Positions 55,656-64,000 of a stretch of 64,000 nucleotides of DNA are shown here, piece after piece. Both the position numbers and the translations under genes were made by a program. The number at the start of each line of letters is the position of its first letter. The first letter of the stretch is position 1. Origin of the DNA: Micromonospora radicis (GTDB taxonomy: Bacteria; Actinomycetota; Actinomycetes; Mycobacteriales; Micromonosporaceae); NCBI RefSeq assembly GCF_003583405.1, contig NZ_QXEC01000002.1:62001-126000 (forward strand), in the 5' to 3' direction. The notes under the pieces are model-generated. The model did not search any database. It saw only the letters and a program-made list of their open reading frames with translations, and was not told where the DNA came from.

Positions 55656-57665
55656 GTGACCGTCATAACCTGCCCGGACTGTGACGGGATGACCTTTCAG
55701 CTTCGGCCGTGCCGGTGCACCAGCTTCGGGGACCGGTTCCTGGCGGAGGAGGCAAGCCCAGGCGAGACAGCCGTGAGCCGGCAGGCGTACCGCGATTGTG
55801 AGCAGTGTCGGGGCGCGGGCAGTGTCGCGGACCCGTGTCATCGCTGTCGGCGGCGCGGGCGGCGGCGGGCGCAGCTGGTGCTCAGCGTGGCCAACCTGGA
55901 CACCGGGGCGGTCGCCTCGCACAACGTCGTGCCCGGTGGCCTCGATCCGGAGCGGACGCAATCCGGCTGGGTGGTCAAGCTCCACAACCGGGTACGCGAG
56001 CTGGCCGTCAGCGTCGGCGCGAGTGTCACCCACGAGGCGCTGACGCTGTGGTTGCCGCCGCAGTGGCGGCCCGACGCGCCGGCCGTGCAACGCTACGAGC
56101 TGGAAGCCGAGGCCGTCGCAGGCTTCGACAACATGCCCTGGCGGCTGTTCCTCGGGCGAAACCACCCAGCGCCGCCAGTCGATCCGGCCGAACGGCTGGC
56201 CCGGCTCTGCGTGCTTGCCGATCTGCTCCTGCTGGACCTGGTGATCGAGGTACGGCGGGAGGGGCTCGGCTGGGACGTCAGGTACGAGGTGCCCGGTTCG
56301 CCGGTGCCGATGTTCCGGACCGGGCGGCTGGACCTGCCCGAAGCGCTGGCCCACACCGATGTGGCCGGCGCGCTCGCCGGGCTCGCCGAACGAGGTCGGG
56401 GCGTCGCCGCCCGGCTGATGCAGCCCGACCGGCCGCGCCCACCCGCCGTGCCGGCCGTCGACGTGGACCAGCTCGAACGGCGGATCCTCGCCGACTGTGT
56501 CGACCCGGCCGACGGGTCCGAGTTGCCCGGCGCGCAGGCGATCTGGCGGAACGGGCGTTGGTGGCACACCAGCCTGCGCGACGGCGCACCGGTCGAGACG
56601 CTTGTGGAGCAGCTCACCGGTCAGGTCGTGCGCCGGGTGCGGGTGCCGTTGCGGCGCGGCTTCACGCCGCCCGAGCCATCATGGCTGGGCGCGGAGATCG
56701 GTTGGCGGCCCTGCCCGGACTGTGTGCCCGGCAGCCGTCTGCGCAGCTGCGACTGTCGGCTCCGCGGCCGTGGGATGGACCCCGGCTGCCCGCACTGCCA
56801 CGGTGCCGGCCTGCGCACCTCCGCGCTGGCCTGCTTCACCTGCGACGGCACCCACCGGCTGCACGAGGCGGTGATGCTGACGCTCACCGACCTGCGGCAC
56901 CGGATTGTGCACCTGACCTGGCACGCCGGCACACCCGAGGAGGTCACGCTCGCTGCCACCCAGCCGGGCGGCAAGCCGGTGGTCCAGCTCCCCGACCGCT
57001 ACCGGCTCGCCACCTGGGCACCCATTCTCGGCGTACGACCGGAGGATCTTGCCGAGGCCGACGGCGGGCACGAGATCGAGTCGGACCTGCGCGGCGGTTA
57101 CGTCACGCTGCCCTGGGCCGGCGCCGACCCGGTGGCCGAACACGTCCGCGTCGCCGGTCGGGGCCAGCCCGCGGCCCGGCTGATCGTGGCGGCGGTACGC
57201 CCCGACGCGCCGCCGCTGACCGAGCTGATCCGGCTTGCGCTCGGCCTGGACCTGGCGCTGGAGGTCAGCCTCTGCGACCTGCGGCACAATGCTGACGATC
57301 CGCTGCGCATCGGCGGGCTGCGCTGGTCGGTCGAGCTGCGACCGCGCGACGCCCCGGTCCGGCCCGACCAGTGGCCGTATCGCCAGACCCTGGAAGCGGC
57401 GCTGGCCTGGTGCGTCGAGTTCCTACCCGACACCGTCGCCGGAGTGGTGCCGGTCGACGCTGCCGTGCCGATCCCGGTGCCCGCCGCCGCGCCGAGCGAC
57501 CTGCCCGCCGACCCGGTGCCGGTGCTGCTGCGGCTGGCCGCCCGGCATGCCGGGCAGGTCCTGACGGTGCGTTTCACTCGCGCCGGCTGCACCCTGTACC
57601 TCCACCATGACGAGGGCATGCACCTCCTCGCCGAAGCCCTCGACCTACACGACATCGAGCGATGA
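55656..57665 (+). CDS. Cysteine-rich protein with two DnaJ-like zinc modules
   Basis: This 669-residue soluble protein is of unknown function. Two cysteine clusters have the same layout: CxxC, CxC, CxxCxGxG, CxxC. The first is C6/C9, C19/C21, CEQCRGAG (48-55) and CHRC (61-64). The second begins at about residue 353 with CPDC, then CDC, CPHCHGAG and CFTC. Each can bind two zinc ions, like the DnaJ cysteine-rich domain. Between and after the clusters are large folded regions (for example LARLCVLADLLLLDLVIEVR and LTELIRLALGLDLALEVSLC) without recognised motifs, and no J domain. The GTG start directly precedes the first cluster. Nucleic-acid or protein binding is possible. Confidence 0.75.
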   Translation: MTVITCPDCDGMTFQLRPCRCTSFGDRFLAEEASPGETAVSRQAYRDCEQCRGAGSVADPCHRCRRRGRRRAQLVLSVANLDTGAVASHNVVPGGLDPERTQSGWVVKLHNRVRELAVSVGASVTHEALTLWLPPQWRPDAPAVQRYELEAEAVAGFDNMPWRLFLGRNHPAPPVDPAERLARLCVLADLLLLDLVIEVRREGLGWDVRYEVPGSPVPMFRTGRLDLPEALAHTDVAGALAGLAERGRGVAARLMQPDRPRPPAVPAVDVDQLERRILADCVDPADGSELPGAQAIWRNGRWWHTSLRDGAPVETLVEQLTGQVVRRVRVPLRRGFTPPEPSWLGAEIGWRPCPDCVPGSRLRSCDCRLRGRGMDPGCPHCHGAGLRTSALACFTCDGTHRLHEAVMLTLTDLRHRIVHLTWHAGTPEEVTLAATQPGGKPVVQLPDRYRLATWAPILGVRPEDLAEADGGHEIESDLRGGYVTLPWAGADPVAEHVRVAGRGQPAARLIVAAVRPDAPPLTELIRLALGLDLALEVSLCDLRHNADDPLRIGGLRWSVELRPRDAPVRPDQWPYRQTLEAALAWCVEFLPDTVAGVVPVDAAVPIPVPAAAPSDLPADPVPVLLRLAARHAGQVLTVRFTRAGCTLYLHHDEGMHLLAEALDLHDIER

Positions 57666-57757
57666 GAATCGAACTGTCCTGAATCTGACTCCCATTTGAT
57701 CTGTGTCTATGGATAGCGTGTCGGGCTCTCGCTGGGGGAGCGCGCCGAGCGGAGCAG

Positions 57758-58048
57758 GTGTTCGCCGAGGTGCGGGACCGCGTGATCGTCGGGCTGGCGC
57801 CATTCGATGTGAGCGCTCAGCCGATCGTCCGTCACCTCGGCGAGCAGGGCTATCTCGACAGTGACGGTGGGCTGCTGTTCGTCGGCCTGGAGGCGGATCG
57901 CCGGTTCGGTCGGCGGCACTTCACCGAGCTGACCGCCGTCTTCACCGGTCCACCCGAGTTCACGGTCCTACACGGTCGGACCGAGTTCTGGCCGCGGACG
58001 CAGCTGAGCGACTCGGAACCTGTCCGTTTCGTCAATATCAACGGGTGA
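57758..58048 (+). pseudogene. Fragment of an Lhr-type DEAD/DEAH helicase (possibly brxHI)
   Basis: The 96-codon frame reads IVRHLGEQGYLDSDGGLLFV, then RRFGRRHFTELTAVFTGPPE and FTVLHGRTEFW. This is the conserved stretch found in the C-terminal half of Lhr-like helicases, where the sequence normally continues for hundreds of residues. Here both the helicase core and the rest of the C-terminus are missing, and similarity ends at TEFW. BREX type 2 loci carry such a helicase (BrxHI), so this may be the far end of the same ruined locus as the pglW/pglX remnant. A chromosomal lhr origin is the alternative. Confidence 0.62.
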
Positions 58049-58079
58049 GTTCAGGCTGCCCTGCCCGGTATTGAATCTA

Positions 58080-58108
58080 TTGACCAACATCTACTTCGCT
58101 GCTATCGT
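58080..58108 (+). promoter_or_regulatory. Promoter of the pectate lyase gene
   Basis: TTGACC (58080-58085) and TATCGT (58103-58108) are separated by exactly 17 bases, giving a standard housekeeping promoter. Transcription would start near 58,115, leaving a leader of about 160 bases before the lyase start codon. Confidence 0.65.
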
Positions 58109-58119
58109 GCGGATGGGCT

Positions 58120-58133
58120 GGAAAGCGCTTTCC
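58120..58133. promoter_or_regulatory. LacI-type operator palindrome
   Basis: GGAAAGCGCTTTCC is a perfect 14-bp palindrome centred on the GC step that is typical of LacI/GalR-family operators (AAAGCGCTTT). It lies just downstream of the predicted transcription start, where a bound repressor would block the polymerase. The regulator is not encoded next to it. Confidence 0.7.
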
Positions 58134-58277
58134 TGAGCGTCGGGCGGAGATCACGCCCGAACCCCCTGGGCAGGGGCCTGGTCGGAGATGGCGCGGTTGG
58201 GCGGGTTCGGGCACCCGGCGTCGGCCGTACGGACGGCCGCAAACGACGATCCTCAGCGCACCCCTTGGAGACGCTTC

Positions 58278-59846
58278 ATGAACGGGAAATCGCTCGCCGC
58301 CGCGATATTGCTCGTGGCCGGTGCCGTCACCGTGTCGACCGGACCGGCCTCGGCCGCCCCGATCCGCTACGAGGCCGAGAACAGCCCGGCGCGGTGCACC
58401 GGCACCATCGATGCGAACTGGCCCGGGTACTCCGGCACCGGGTTCTGCAACGGCAACAACGCCGTCGGTGCGTACGCCGAGTTCACCGTGACCGCCGCGG
58501 GCGCCGCACCGGCCGAGCTGCTGGTCCGGTTCGCCAACGGCGCGGCCGGCGCCCGACCGGCGGATCTGATCGTCAACGGCGCGACCGTGCGGAACGTGCC
58601 GTTCGAGAGCACCGGCACCTGGGACAGCTGGGTGACCAAGCCGCTGTCGGTGAGCCTGCGGTCCGGCAGCAACACCATCCGACTCGCCCCGACCACCGTC
58701 GGTGGCCTGCCCAACGTGGACTACGCCGAGGTCGAGGCGGGTGGAGACGCGTCGGACGTGCTCTACGTCGCCACCAACGGTAACGACGGTAACCCGGGCA
58801 CGCTGAACGCCCCGTTGGCGAGCATCCAGCGGGCCGTCGACCTCGCCCAGCCGGGGCACACCATTTTCCTCCGCGCCGGGACGTACGCGCCCAGCAGCAA
58901 CATCCAGCTGTTGAAGGACGGTACGGCGAGCCGGCCCATCACGATGCGCAACTACGCCAACGAACGGGTCGTCATCGACGGGGAGAACATGCCGCACACG
59001 CCGGCCCCGGTTGGCGGCAGCATTCCCCGCGCCGAGCGGGGCGCCATCCACATCGAGGGTGACTGGTGGCGGCTGATCGGCCTGGAGATCATCAACGGGC
59101 CGTACGGGGTGTTCGGGCTGGACGTGAACAATGGTGTCTTCGAGCGCCTGGTGACCAGGGACAACTACGAGTCGGGCTTCCACCTCCAAGGCTCGTCGAG
59201 CAACAACCAGATCATCAACCTGGACGCGTACGGCAACCGGGACCCGCGCAAGAACGGCGAGAGCGCCGACGGCCTGGCCATCAAGGAGGGGTCCGGCAGC
59301 GGCAACGTGGTACGCGGCGCCCGGCTGTGGAACAACTCCGACGACGGGCTGGACTACTGGATGTTCAGCTCGCCCATCCTCACCGAGAGCAGCCTGGCCT
59401 GGGGCAACGGGTTCAACCGCTGGAACCTGCCGGACTACACCGGTGACGGCAACGGATTCAAGCTGGGTGGCAACGGGGTGTCCGCCAACCACACCGTGCG
59501 CAACAGCATGAGCTGGGACAACGCGGTCGGCGGGTTCATCGACAACAACAACCCCGGAGCGCACCGGATCGAGCGGAGCACCGCCTGGCGCAACCCGGGC
59601 ACCGGGTTCATCGTCAACCGCTCGGCCAGCAGCCTGGCCGGGAACCTCGCCGTCGCCAACGGTACGAACGTGTCGCTGGGTACGAGTTCCAGCGGCAGCG
59701 GCAATTCCTGGGACATCGGTGGCAGTTGGCCGCTGGCCAGCACCAACCCGAGCGTGATCACCGGTACGCGTCGGGCGGACGGCTCGATCCCGTCCTCGGA
59801 CTTCCTGCGTCCGGCCAGCGGTGCCACCGTCGGCGCCCGCTTCTAG
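58278..59846 (+). CDS. Secreted pectate lyase-like enzyme with N-terminal CBM
   Basis: This 522-residue exported protein has a signal peptide (residues 1 to about 30, ending ASAAP). A CBM35/CBM6-like module follows (IRYEAENSPARCTGTIDANW through NVDYAEVEAG). From about residue 163 a right-handed beta-helix begins DVLYVATNGNDGNPGTLNAP and LASIQRAVDLAQPGHTIFLR. Repeated Asn-rich turns follow, such as NNGVFERLVTRDNYESGFHL and SADGLAIKEGSGSGNVVRGA. This matches family PL9 pectate or exopolygalacturonate lyases. It probably degrades plant pectin outside the cell. The ATG at 58278 follows GGAG. Confidence 0.83.
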   Translation: MNGKSLAAAILLVAGAVTVSTGPASAAPIRYEAENSPARCTGTIDANWPGYSGTGFCNGNNAVGAYAEFTVTAAGAAPAELLVRFANGAAGARPADLIVNGATVRNVPFESTGTWDSWVTKPLSVSLRSGSNTIRLAPTTVGGLPNVDYAEVEAGGDASDVLYVATNGNDGNPGTLNAPLASIQRAVDLAQPGHTIFLRAGTYAPSSNIQLLKDGTASRPITMRNYANERVVIDGENMPHTPAPVGGSIPRAERGAIHIEGDWWRLIGLEIINGPYGVFGLDVNNGVFERLVTRDNYESGFHLQGSSSNNQIINLDAYGNRDPRKNGESADGLAIKEGSGSGNVVRGARLWNNSDDGLDYWMFSSPILTESSLAWGNGFNRWNLPDYTGDGNGFKLGGNGVSANHTVRNSMSWDNAVGGFIDNNNPGAHRIERSTAWRNPGTGFIVNRSASSLAGNLAVANGTNVSLGTSSSGSGNSWDIGGSWPLASTNPSVITGTRRADGSIPSSDFLRPASGATVGARF

Positions 59847-59851
59847 GACCT

Positions 59852-59888
59852 GTGTCGAGGCCCTCGGCTCGACCGAGGGCCTCGACAC
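59852..59888 (+). terminator. Terminator after the pectate lyase gene
   Basis: GTGTCGAGGCCCTCGG (59852-59867) pairs perfectly over 16 bp with 59873-59888 around the loop CTCGA, starting five bases after the stop codon. Confidence 0.88.
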
Positions 59889-59906
59889 GCCCGTTTCGGG
59901 ACGGGT

Positions 59907-59957
59907 GTTAGTAGGGGGCCCTTGCTATGCACGAGGCGTTAACAAGGTGCCCTTCCT
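59907..59957. repeat. Dispersed intergenic repeat, copy 3 (two half-units)
   Basis: Two 20-base half-units, GTTAGTAGGGGGCCCTTGCT (59907-59926) and GTTAACAAGGTGCCCTTCCT (59938-59957), are separated by ATGCACGAGGC. This is the clearest direct-repeat form of the element seen near 3,390 and 30,500. It lies between the terminator of the lyase gene and the end of ilvD on the other strand. Confidence 0.8.
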
Positions 59958-59958
59958 T

Positions 59959-61806
59959 TCACTCGGGTACGCGGCGGTAGGCGCCGTCGCTGGCGGAGGT
60001 GGCCATCGAGGCGTACGCGCGCAGTGCGGCGGAGACCGGCCGTTGCCGGTCCAGCGGGGTGTACGGGCGGTCCCGCTTCTCCTGGGCGACGCGGCGGGCG
60101 TCCAGCACGTCGGCCGGCACGTTCAGTTCGATCGAGCGCCCCGGGATGTCGATGACGATCTCGTCGCCCGGCTCCACCAGCGCGATCAACCCGCCCGAGG
60201 CGGCCTCGGGGGAGACGTGCCCGATCGAGAGCCCGGAGGTGCCGCCGGAGAACCGTCCGTCGGTCAGCAGCGCGCAGGCCCGGCCCAGCCCGCGACCCTT
60301 GAGGAACGAGGTGGGGTAGAGCATCTCCTGCATGCCGGGGCCGCCCCGCGGGCCCTCGTAGCGGATCACCACCACGTCCCCGGCGACGATCTCCTTGGCC
60401 AGGATGGCGGTGACCGCGTCGTCCTGCGACTCGTAGACCTTCGCCGGGCCGCGGAAGGTCAGACACTCCTCGGGGACACCGGCGGTCTTCACCACGCAGC
60501 CGTCCGGCGCGAGGTTGCCGTGCAGGATGGCCAGCCCACCGTCGACGCTGTACGCGTGCTCACGGTCGCGGATGCAGCCACCGGCGGCGTCGGTGTCCAG
60601 GCTCGACCAGCGGTTGGTGGTGGAGAACGGCTCGGTGGTCCGCACTCCGCCCGGTGCCGCGTGGAACAGTTCGATCGCCTCCGGGAGCGCCGATCCGCCA
60701 CGCACGTCCCAGTCGGCCAGCCACTGCGCGAGCGACGGGGAGTGCACCGCGTGCACGTCGCGGTGCAGCAGCCCGGCGCGGTCCAGTTCACCGAGGATGG
60801 CCGGGATGCCGCCGGCCCGATGCACGTCCTCCATGTGGTACTGCGGTGAGTTCGGCGCGACCTTGGCCAGGCAGGGCACCCGGCGGGAGATCTCGTCGAT
60901 GTCGGCCACGCCGAAGTCCAGCTCGGCCTCGCGGGCGGCGGCCAGCAGGTGCAGGATCGTGTTGGTCGAGCCACCCATCGCCACGTCCAGGGCGACGGCG
61001 TTCTCGAAGGCGGCCCGGGAGGCCACCACCCGGGGCAGCACCGAGGCGTCGTCGTGGTCGTACCACCGCTTGGCGATCTGCACGGCGGTGCGCCCGGCCT
61101 CGACGAAGAGCGACCGCCGAGCCGCGTGGGTGGCCAGCGTCGAACCGTTGCCCGGCAGGGCCAGCCCGATCGCCTCGGTGAGGCAGTTCATCGAGTTCGC
61201 GGTGAACATGCCCGAGCAGGAGCCGCAGGTGGGGCAGGCGGAGCGTTCGATCTCGCCGAGCTGGTCGTCGGTGACCGCCTCGTTCGAAGAGGCGATCATG
61301 GCGTCGATCAGGTCGATCTTGGAGTGGACCACCCCCTCGATCGCCACCGTCTTGCCGGCCTCCATCGGACCGCCGGAGACGAAGACGGTGGGGATGTTCA
61401 GCCGCAGCGCGGCCAGCAGCATCCCAGGGGTGATCTTGTCGCAGTTGGAGATGCAGACCAGCACGTCCGCGCAGTGCGCGTTGACCATGTACTCCACCGC
61501 GTCGGCGATCAGCTCCCGGCTGGGCAGGGAGTAGAGCATGCCGCCGTGCCCCATGGCGATGCCGTCGTCGACCGCGATCGTGTTGAACTCCCGGCCCACC
61601 CCGCCGGCCTCGGCCACCGCGTCGGCGACCAGGCCGCCCATGTCCTTGAGGTGTACGTGACCCGGCACGAACTGGGTGAAACTGTTGGCGATGGCGACGA
61701 TCGGCTTGCCGAAGTCGTCGTCGGTCATCCCGGTGGCCCGCCACAGGGCCCGGGCGCCGGCCATCGTCCGACCGTGCGTGGAGGTCTTCGACCGCAGCTC
61801 AGGCAT
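59959..61806 (-). CDS. ilvD: Dihydroxy-acid dehydratase
   Basis: This 615-residue iron-sulfur enzyme dehydrates 2,3-dihydroxy-3-methyl acids in valine, leucine and isoleucine synthesis. Cluster-binding cysteines are seen in [15 protein letters not shown] and [20 protein letters not shown]. Other conserved stretches are [38 protein letters not shown] and [20 protein letters not shown]. Length equals that of E. coli IlvD. The ATG at 61806 gives the standard [19 protein letters not shown] start. It is divergent from the GGDEF-EAL gene with a 110-base spacer. Confidence 0.96.
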   Translation of the reverse strand: MPELRSKTSTHGRTMAGARALWRATGMTDDDFGKPIVAIANSFTQFVPGHVHLKDMGGLVADAVAEAGGVGREFNTIAVDDGIAMGHGGMLYSLPSRELIADAVEYMVNAHCADVLVCISNCDKITPGMLLAALRLNIPTVFVSGGPMEAGKTVAIEGVVHSKIDLIDAMIASSNEAVTDDQLGEIERSACPTCGSCSGMFTANSMNCLTEAIGLALPGNGSTLATHAARRSLFVEAGRTAVQIAKRWYDHDDASVLPRVVASRAAFENAVALDVAMGGSTNTILHLLAAAREAELDFGVADIDEISRRVPCLAKVAPNSPQYHMEDVHRAGGIPAILGELDRAGLLHRDVHAVHSPSLAQWLADWDVRGGSALPEAIELFHAAPGGVRTTEPFSTTNRWSSLDTDAAGGCIRDREHAYSVDGGLAILHGNLAPDGCVVKTAGVPEECLTFRGPAKVYESQDDAVTAILAKEIVAGDVVVIRYEGPRGGPGMQEMLYPTSFLKGRGLGRACALLTDGRFSGGTSGLSIGHVSPEAASGGLIALVEPGDEIVIDIPGRSIELNVPADVLDARRVAQEKRDRPYTPLDRQRPVSAALRAYASMATSASDGAYRRVPE

Positions 61807-61916
61807 GCGTACCAGTCTGGCACCGTCGACCGGGCGGCGGACAGCCGAGCGGGCCGTGTCCCAACAGATGCACACCCGATCCCCACGGCGAGCGCCGATC
61901 CGGCAGAGTTGAGGCC

Positions 61917-64000
61917 GTGCACACACCCCCGGGCATGATCGGTGCCGCGGTGCTGAGCGCGCTGGTCGCACTGGTGGCCGGTGTGCTGCTGGCCGCCGCC
62001 GCCCGGCGCCGTGCCGCCCCCCACCGCCCGGCGTACGTGCTGCTCACCGCCGCCGGAGCGGTTGCCCTGGTCACCCTGCTGATCGCGCTGACCGGGGCGC
62101 TGAACGCGGGCGGGCACTGGGCGCACGAGGCGGCCGAACGCACCGGGTGGGCGAGTCTGGTCGCGTACGGCACCGCCGTCAGCGGCCTGCTCTTCTGTCT
62201 CGGTCTGCTCCGGATGCCGGTGGCCGGCCCGGTCGGTTCGGCCACCCGGCTCGCCCTGGACGGCGTGATCGTCGGCACCGCGCTGTGGTTCGTCGGCTGG
62301 GTGCTGTTCTCCGAACCGACCCGTCTGCTGGGCGCGGCCACCCCGCAGGCCTGTCCAGCGATCCTGGTCGCCTCGGTCAGCGCGGCGCTCAGTTCCGGTC
62401 TGGCCGTCATCCTGGTGTTCCGGGCCCCGCCGTCGCGGCGTGGCCTGGCCGTACTGGGCGCCGGTGTCTCCGTGGCGACCTGGGGCGGGCTCGGCCTGGC
62501 GGCGGGGCTCTGCCAGGCCGGCCCCGGCACGACCTCGGTCAGCGCCGTCGTGCTCGCCCTGGGCCTGCTGACCGTCGCGGTGGCGGTCCGCCGGATCGAC
62601 CCGCCCGGACAGGTCGCCATCGACGTGATCCGGCACGACGGCGAGTACGCGATCGTCCCGATGGCGGCGATCGCCGGCTCGGCGATCTACCACCTGCTGC
62701 AGGACGGCCGGTTCGACGCGCTGGGCATCGTGGCGGGCAGCGTGGAGGGCTTCGCTCTGGTGGCCCGGCAGTACCTCACCCTGCACGAGGTCCGCGGCTA
62801 CGCCCGGCGGCTCGCTGAGCGGGAGGCGCACTTCCGCCAGCTCGCGCACACCGACCCGCTCACCGGCCTGGCCAACCGGCGCGGCCTGTTGCAGGCGCTG
62901 CACCGGTGCGCCGAGGTGGGCGGCCCGTGCGTCCTGATCAGCCTCGACCTGGACGGCTTCAAGAACGTCAACGACATGCGCGGGCACGACGTCGGAGACG
63001 CCGTGTTGACCGACGTCGGCCAGCGGTTACGCGGCAACCTGCGCCCCGGCGATCTCGCCGCCCGGCTCGGCGGCGACGAGTTCGCGGTGCTGATGCCCGG
63101 CGGCCCGGCCGAGGCGGCGGTGGTCGCCGAGCGGCTGCTCGGCGTGCTCGGTGGCGCCTACCAGCAGCCCGAGGGGCCGGTCTTCCTCTCGGTCAGCATC
63201 GGCCTGGCGACCTGGGCCGAGACCCCGGACGTGGAGTTGCTGCTGCGGCACGCGGATCTCGCGCTGCGCTACGCCAAGCAGCGCGGCAAGAACCGGATCG
63301 AGCGGTACGACGGGGCGTACGACCGGCTGCTGCGTCGGCGCACCACCCTGGAACACGAGTTGCGCGGCGCGATCGAACGCGACGAGCTGCGGCTGGTTTT
63401 CCAGCCGGTGGCTGCCCTGCCCTCGGTGCGTCCGGTCGGTGCCGAGGCGCTGTTGCGCTGGCGCCATCCGGAACTGGGCAACGTTCGGCCGGACGAGTTC
63501 ATCCCGTTGGCCGAGGAGTGCGGCATGATCGCCAGCCTCGGTGCCTGGGTCCTGCACCAGGCCTGCCGTCAGTTGTCCCGGTGGCTGGCCGAGGGGCACG
63601 ACGTCTGGGTGTCGGTGAACGTGTCCCCGCGTGAGCTGCACGCCCCCGAGTACGTGGTCCAGGTCACCGAGGCGCTGCGCGCCCACCACGTACCGCCGCA
63701 GCGGCTGGTGCTGGAGGTCACCGAGCACGCGGTCGCCACCGACCTGGACGAGCTGATCCGGCGGCTGGCCGCGCTGCGGCTGACCGGCGTCCGGATCGCC
63801 CTGGACGACTTCGGCGCCGGGTACTCCTCGTTGGGGCAGTTGCGGCGGCTGCCGATCGACATCCTCAAGATCGATCATGGGTTGGTGGCGGAACACGAGC
63901 CGGTCCGACCGGTCGGGCGGGACGGCCCGGCGTTCGCGCCGATGGTCGACATCGTCATGCGGCTCGGCCACCAGTTCGGGTTGGAGGTCATCGCCGAGGG
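61917..64000 (+). CDS. Membrane-bound GGDEF-EAL cyclic di-GMP enzyme (3' truncated)
   Basis: The frame is open from a GTG at 61917 (ATG at 61935 is the alternative) to the window end, 694 codons. About eight membrane spans occupy residues 7-290. The GGDEF domain follows ([20 protein letters not shown], with intact LGGDEFAVL around residues 384-392). The EAL domain has [12 protein letters not shown] (E510), [31 protein letters not shown] and KIDHGLV. The sequence ends at EVIAEG, just inside the last EAL motif. Both activities appear intact as far as visible. Confidence 0.9.
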   Translation, partial: MHTPPGMIGAAVLSALVALVAGVLLAAAARRRAAPHRPAYVLLTAAGAVALVTLLIALTGALNAGGHWAHEAAERTGWASLVAYGTAVSGLLFCLGLLRMPVAGPVGSATRLALDGVIVGTALWFVGWVLFSEPTRLLGAATPQACPAILVASVSAALSSGLAVILVFRAPPSRRGLAVLGAGVSVATWGGLGLAAGLCQAGPGTTSVSAVVLALGLLTVAVAVRRIDPPGQVAIDVIRHDGEYAIVPMAAIAGSAIYHLLQDGRFDALGIVAGSVEGFALVARQYLTLHEVRGYARRLAEREAHFRQLAHTDPLTGLANRRGLLQALHRCAEVGGPCVLISLDLDGFKNVNDMRGHDVGDAVLTDVGQRLRGNLRPGDLAARLGGDEFAVLMPGGPAEAAVVAERLLGVLGGAYQQPEGPVFLSVSIGLATWAETPDVELLLRHADLALRYAKQRGKNRIERYDGAYDRLLRRRTTLEHELRGAIERDELRLVFQPVAALPSVRPVGAEALLRWRHPELGNVRPDEFIPLAEECGMIASLGAWVLHQACRQLSRWLAEGHDVWVSVNVSPRELHAPEYVVQVTEALRAHHVPPQRLVLEVTEHAVATDLDELIRRLAALRLTGVRIALDDFGAGYSSLGQLRRLPIDILKIDHGLVAEHEPVRPVGRDGPAFAPMVDIVMRLGHQFGLEVIAE

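Overview
The window is a very GC-rich chromosomal segment with GTG/TTG starts, GGAGG ribosome sites and tightly packed genes. Gene content (gatC/gatA/gatB, ligA, mnmA beside a cysteine desulfurase, etfBA, many actinobacterial DUF families, DUF397/DUF5753 pairs) points to a filamentous actinomycete, most likely Micromonosporaceae (Micromonospora-like). No rRNA, tRNA, CRISPR array, transposase or phage integrase was recognised.

Layout. 1-11.3 kb: end of a ROK gene, an ABC-2 exporter, a second ABC ATPase, ribokinase, two tandem DUF6232 membrane proteins, enoyl-CoA hydratase, a ThDP enzyme of the acetolactate synthase type, small membrane proteins and a GNAT enzyme. 11.5-13.3 kb: etfBA, followed by an unusual spacer of hairpins and tandem repeats. 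13.6-21 kb: cysteine desulfurase and mnmA (tRNA thiolation), a methionine-synthase-like protein, a VOC protein, an ADP-ribosylglycohydrolase and ligA. 21.2-30.5 kb: a GGDEF-EAL protein and the gatCAB amidotransferase genes. Between gatA and gatB lie a less GC-rich two-gene ATPase/TOPRIM-like cassette (candidate phage defence) and an LPXTG-anchored Ig-repeat protein.

30.6-40.9 kb: an AceE-like ThDP enzyme, a membrane metallophosphoesterase, a sugar-dehydrogenase-like lipoprotein, a D-2-hydroxyacid dehydrogenase, a PH-like protein and a degenerate GGDEF-EAL protein. 39.9-47.3 kb: a beta-mannoside uptake and hydrolysis locus (divergent LacI regulator, binding protein, two permeases, GH2 beta-mannosidase). 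47.5-50.5 kb: AraC-like regulator, VOC protein, ArsR regulator and SulP transporter.

50.5-58 kb is an accessory region. It holds a chimeric pglW/pglX remnant and a fragment of an Lhr-type helicase, both consistent with the ruin of a type 2 BREX (Pgl) phage-defence locus. Between them are an uncharacterised minus-strand operon of small helical proteins flanked by three paralogues (one broken), a DUF5753/DUF397 regulator pair, and a cysteine-rich protein with two copies of an eight-cysteine DnaJ-like zinc module. 58-64 kb: a secreted CBM-PL9-type pectate lyase with a well-formed promoter and LacI-type operator, ilvD, and a third GGDEF-EAL protein that runs off the end of the window. Three degenerate copies of a dispersed intergenic repeat (about 3.4, 30.5 and 59.9 kb) and several long palindromes decorate the spacers.
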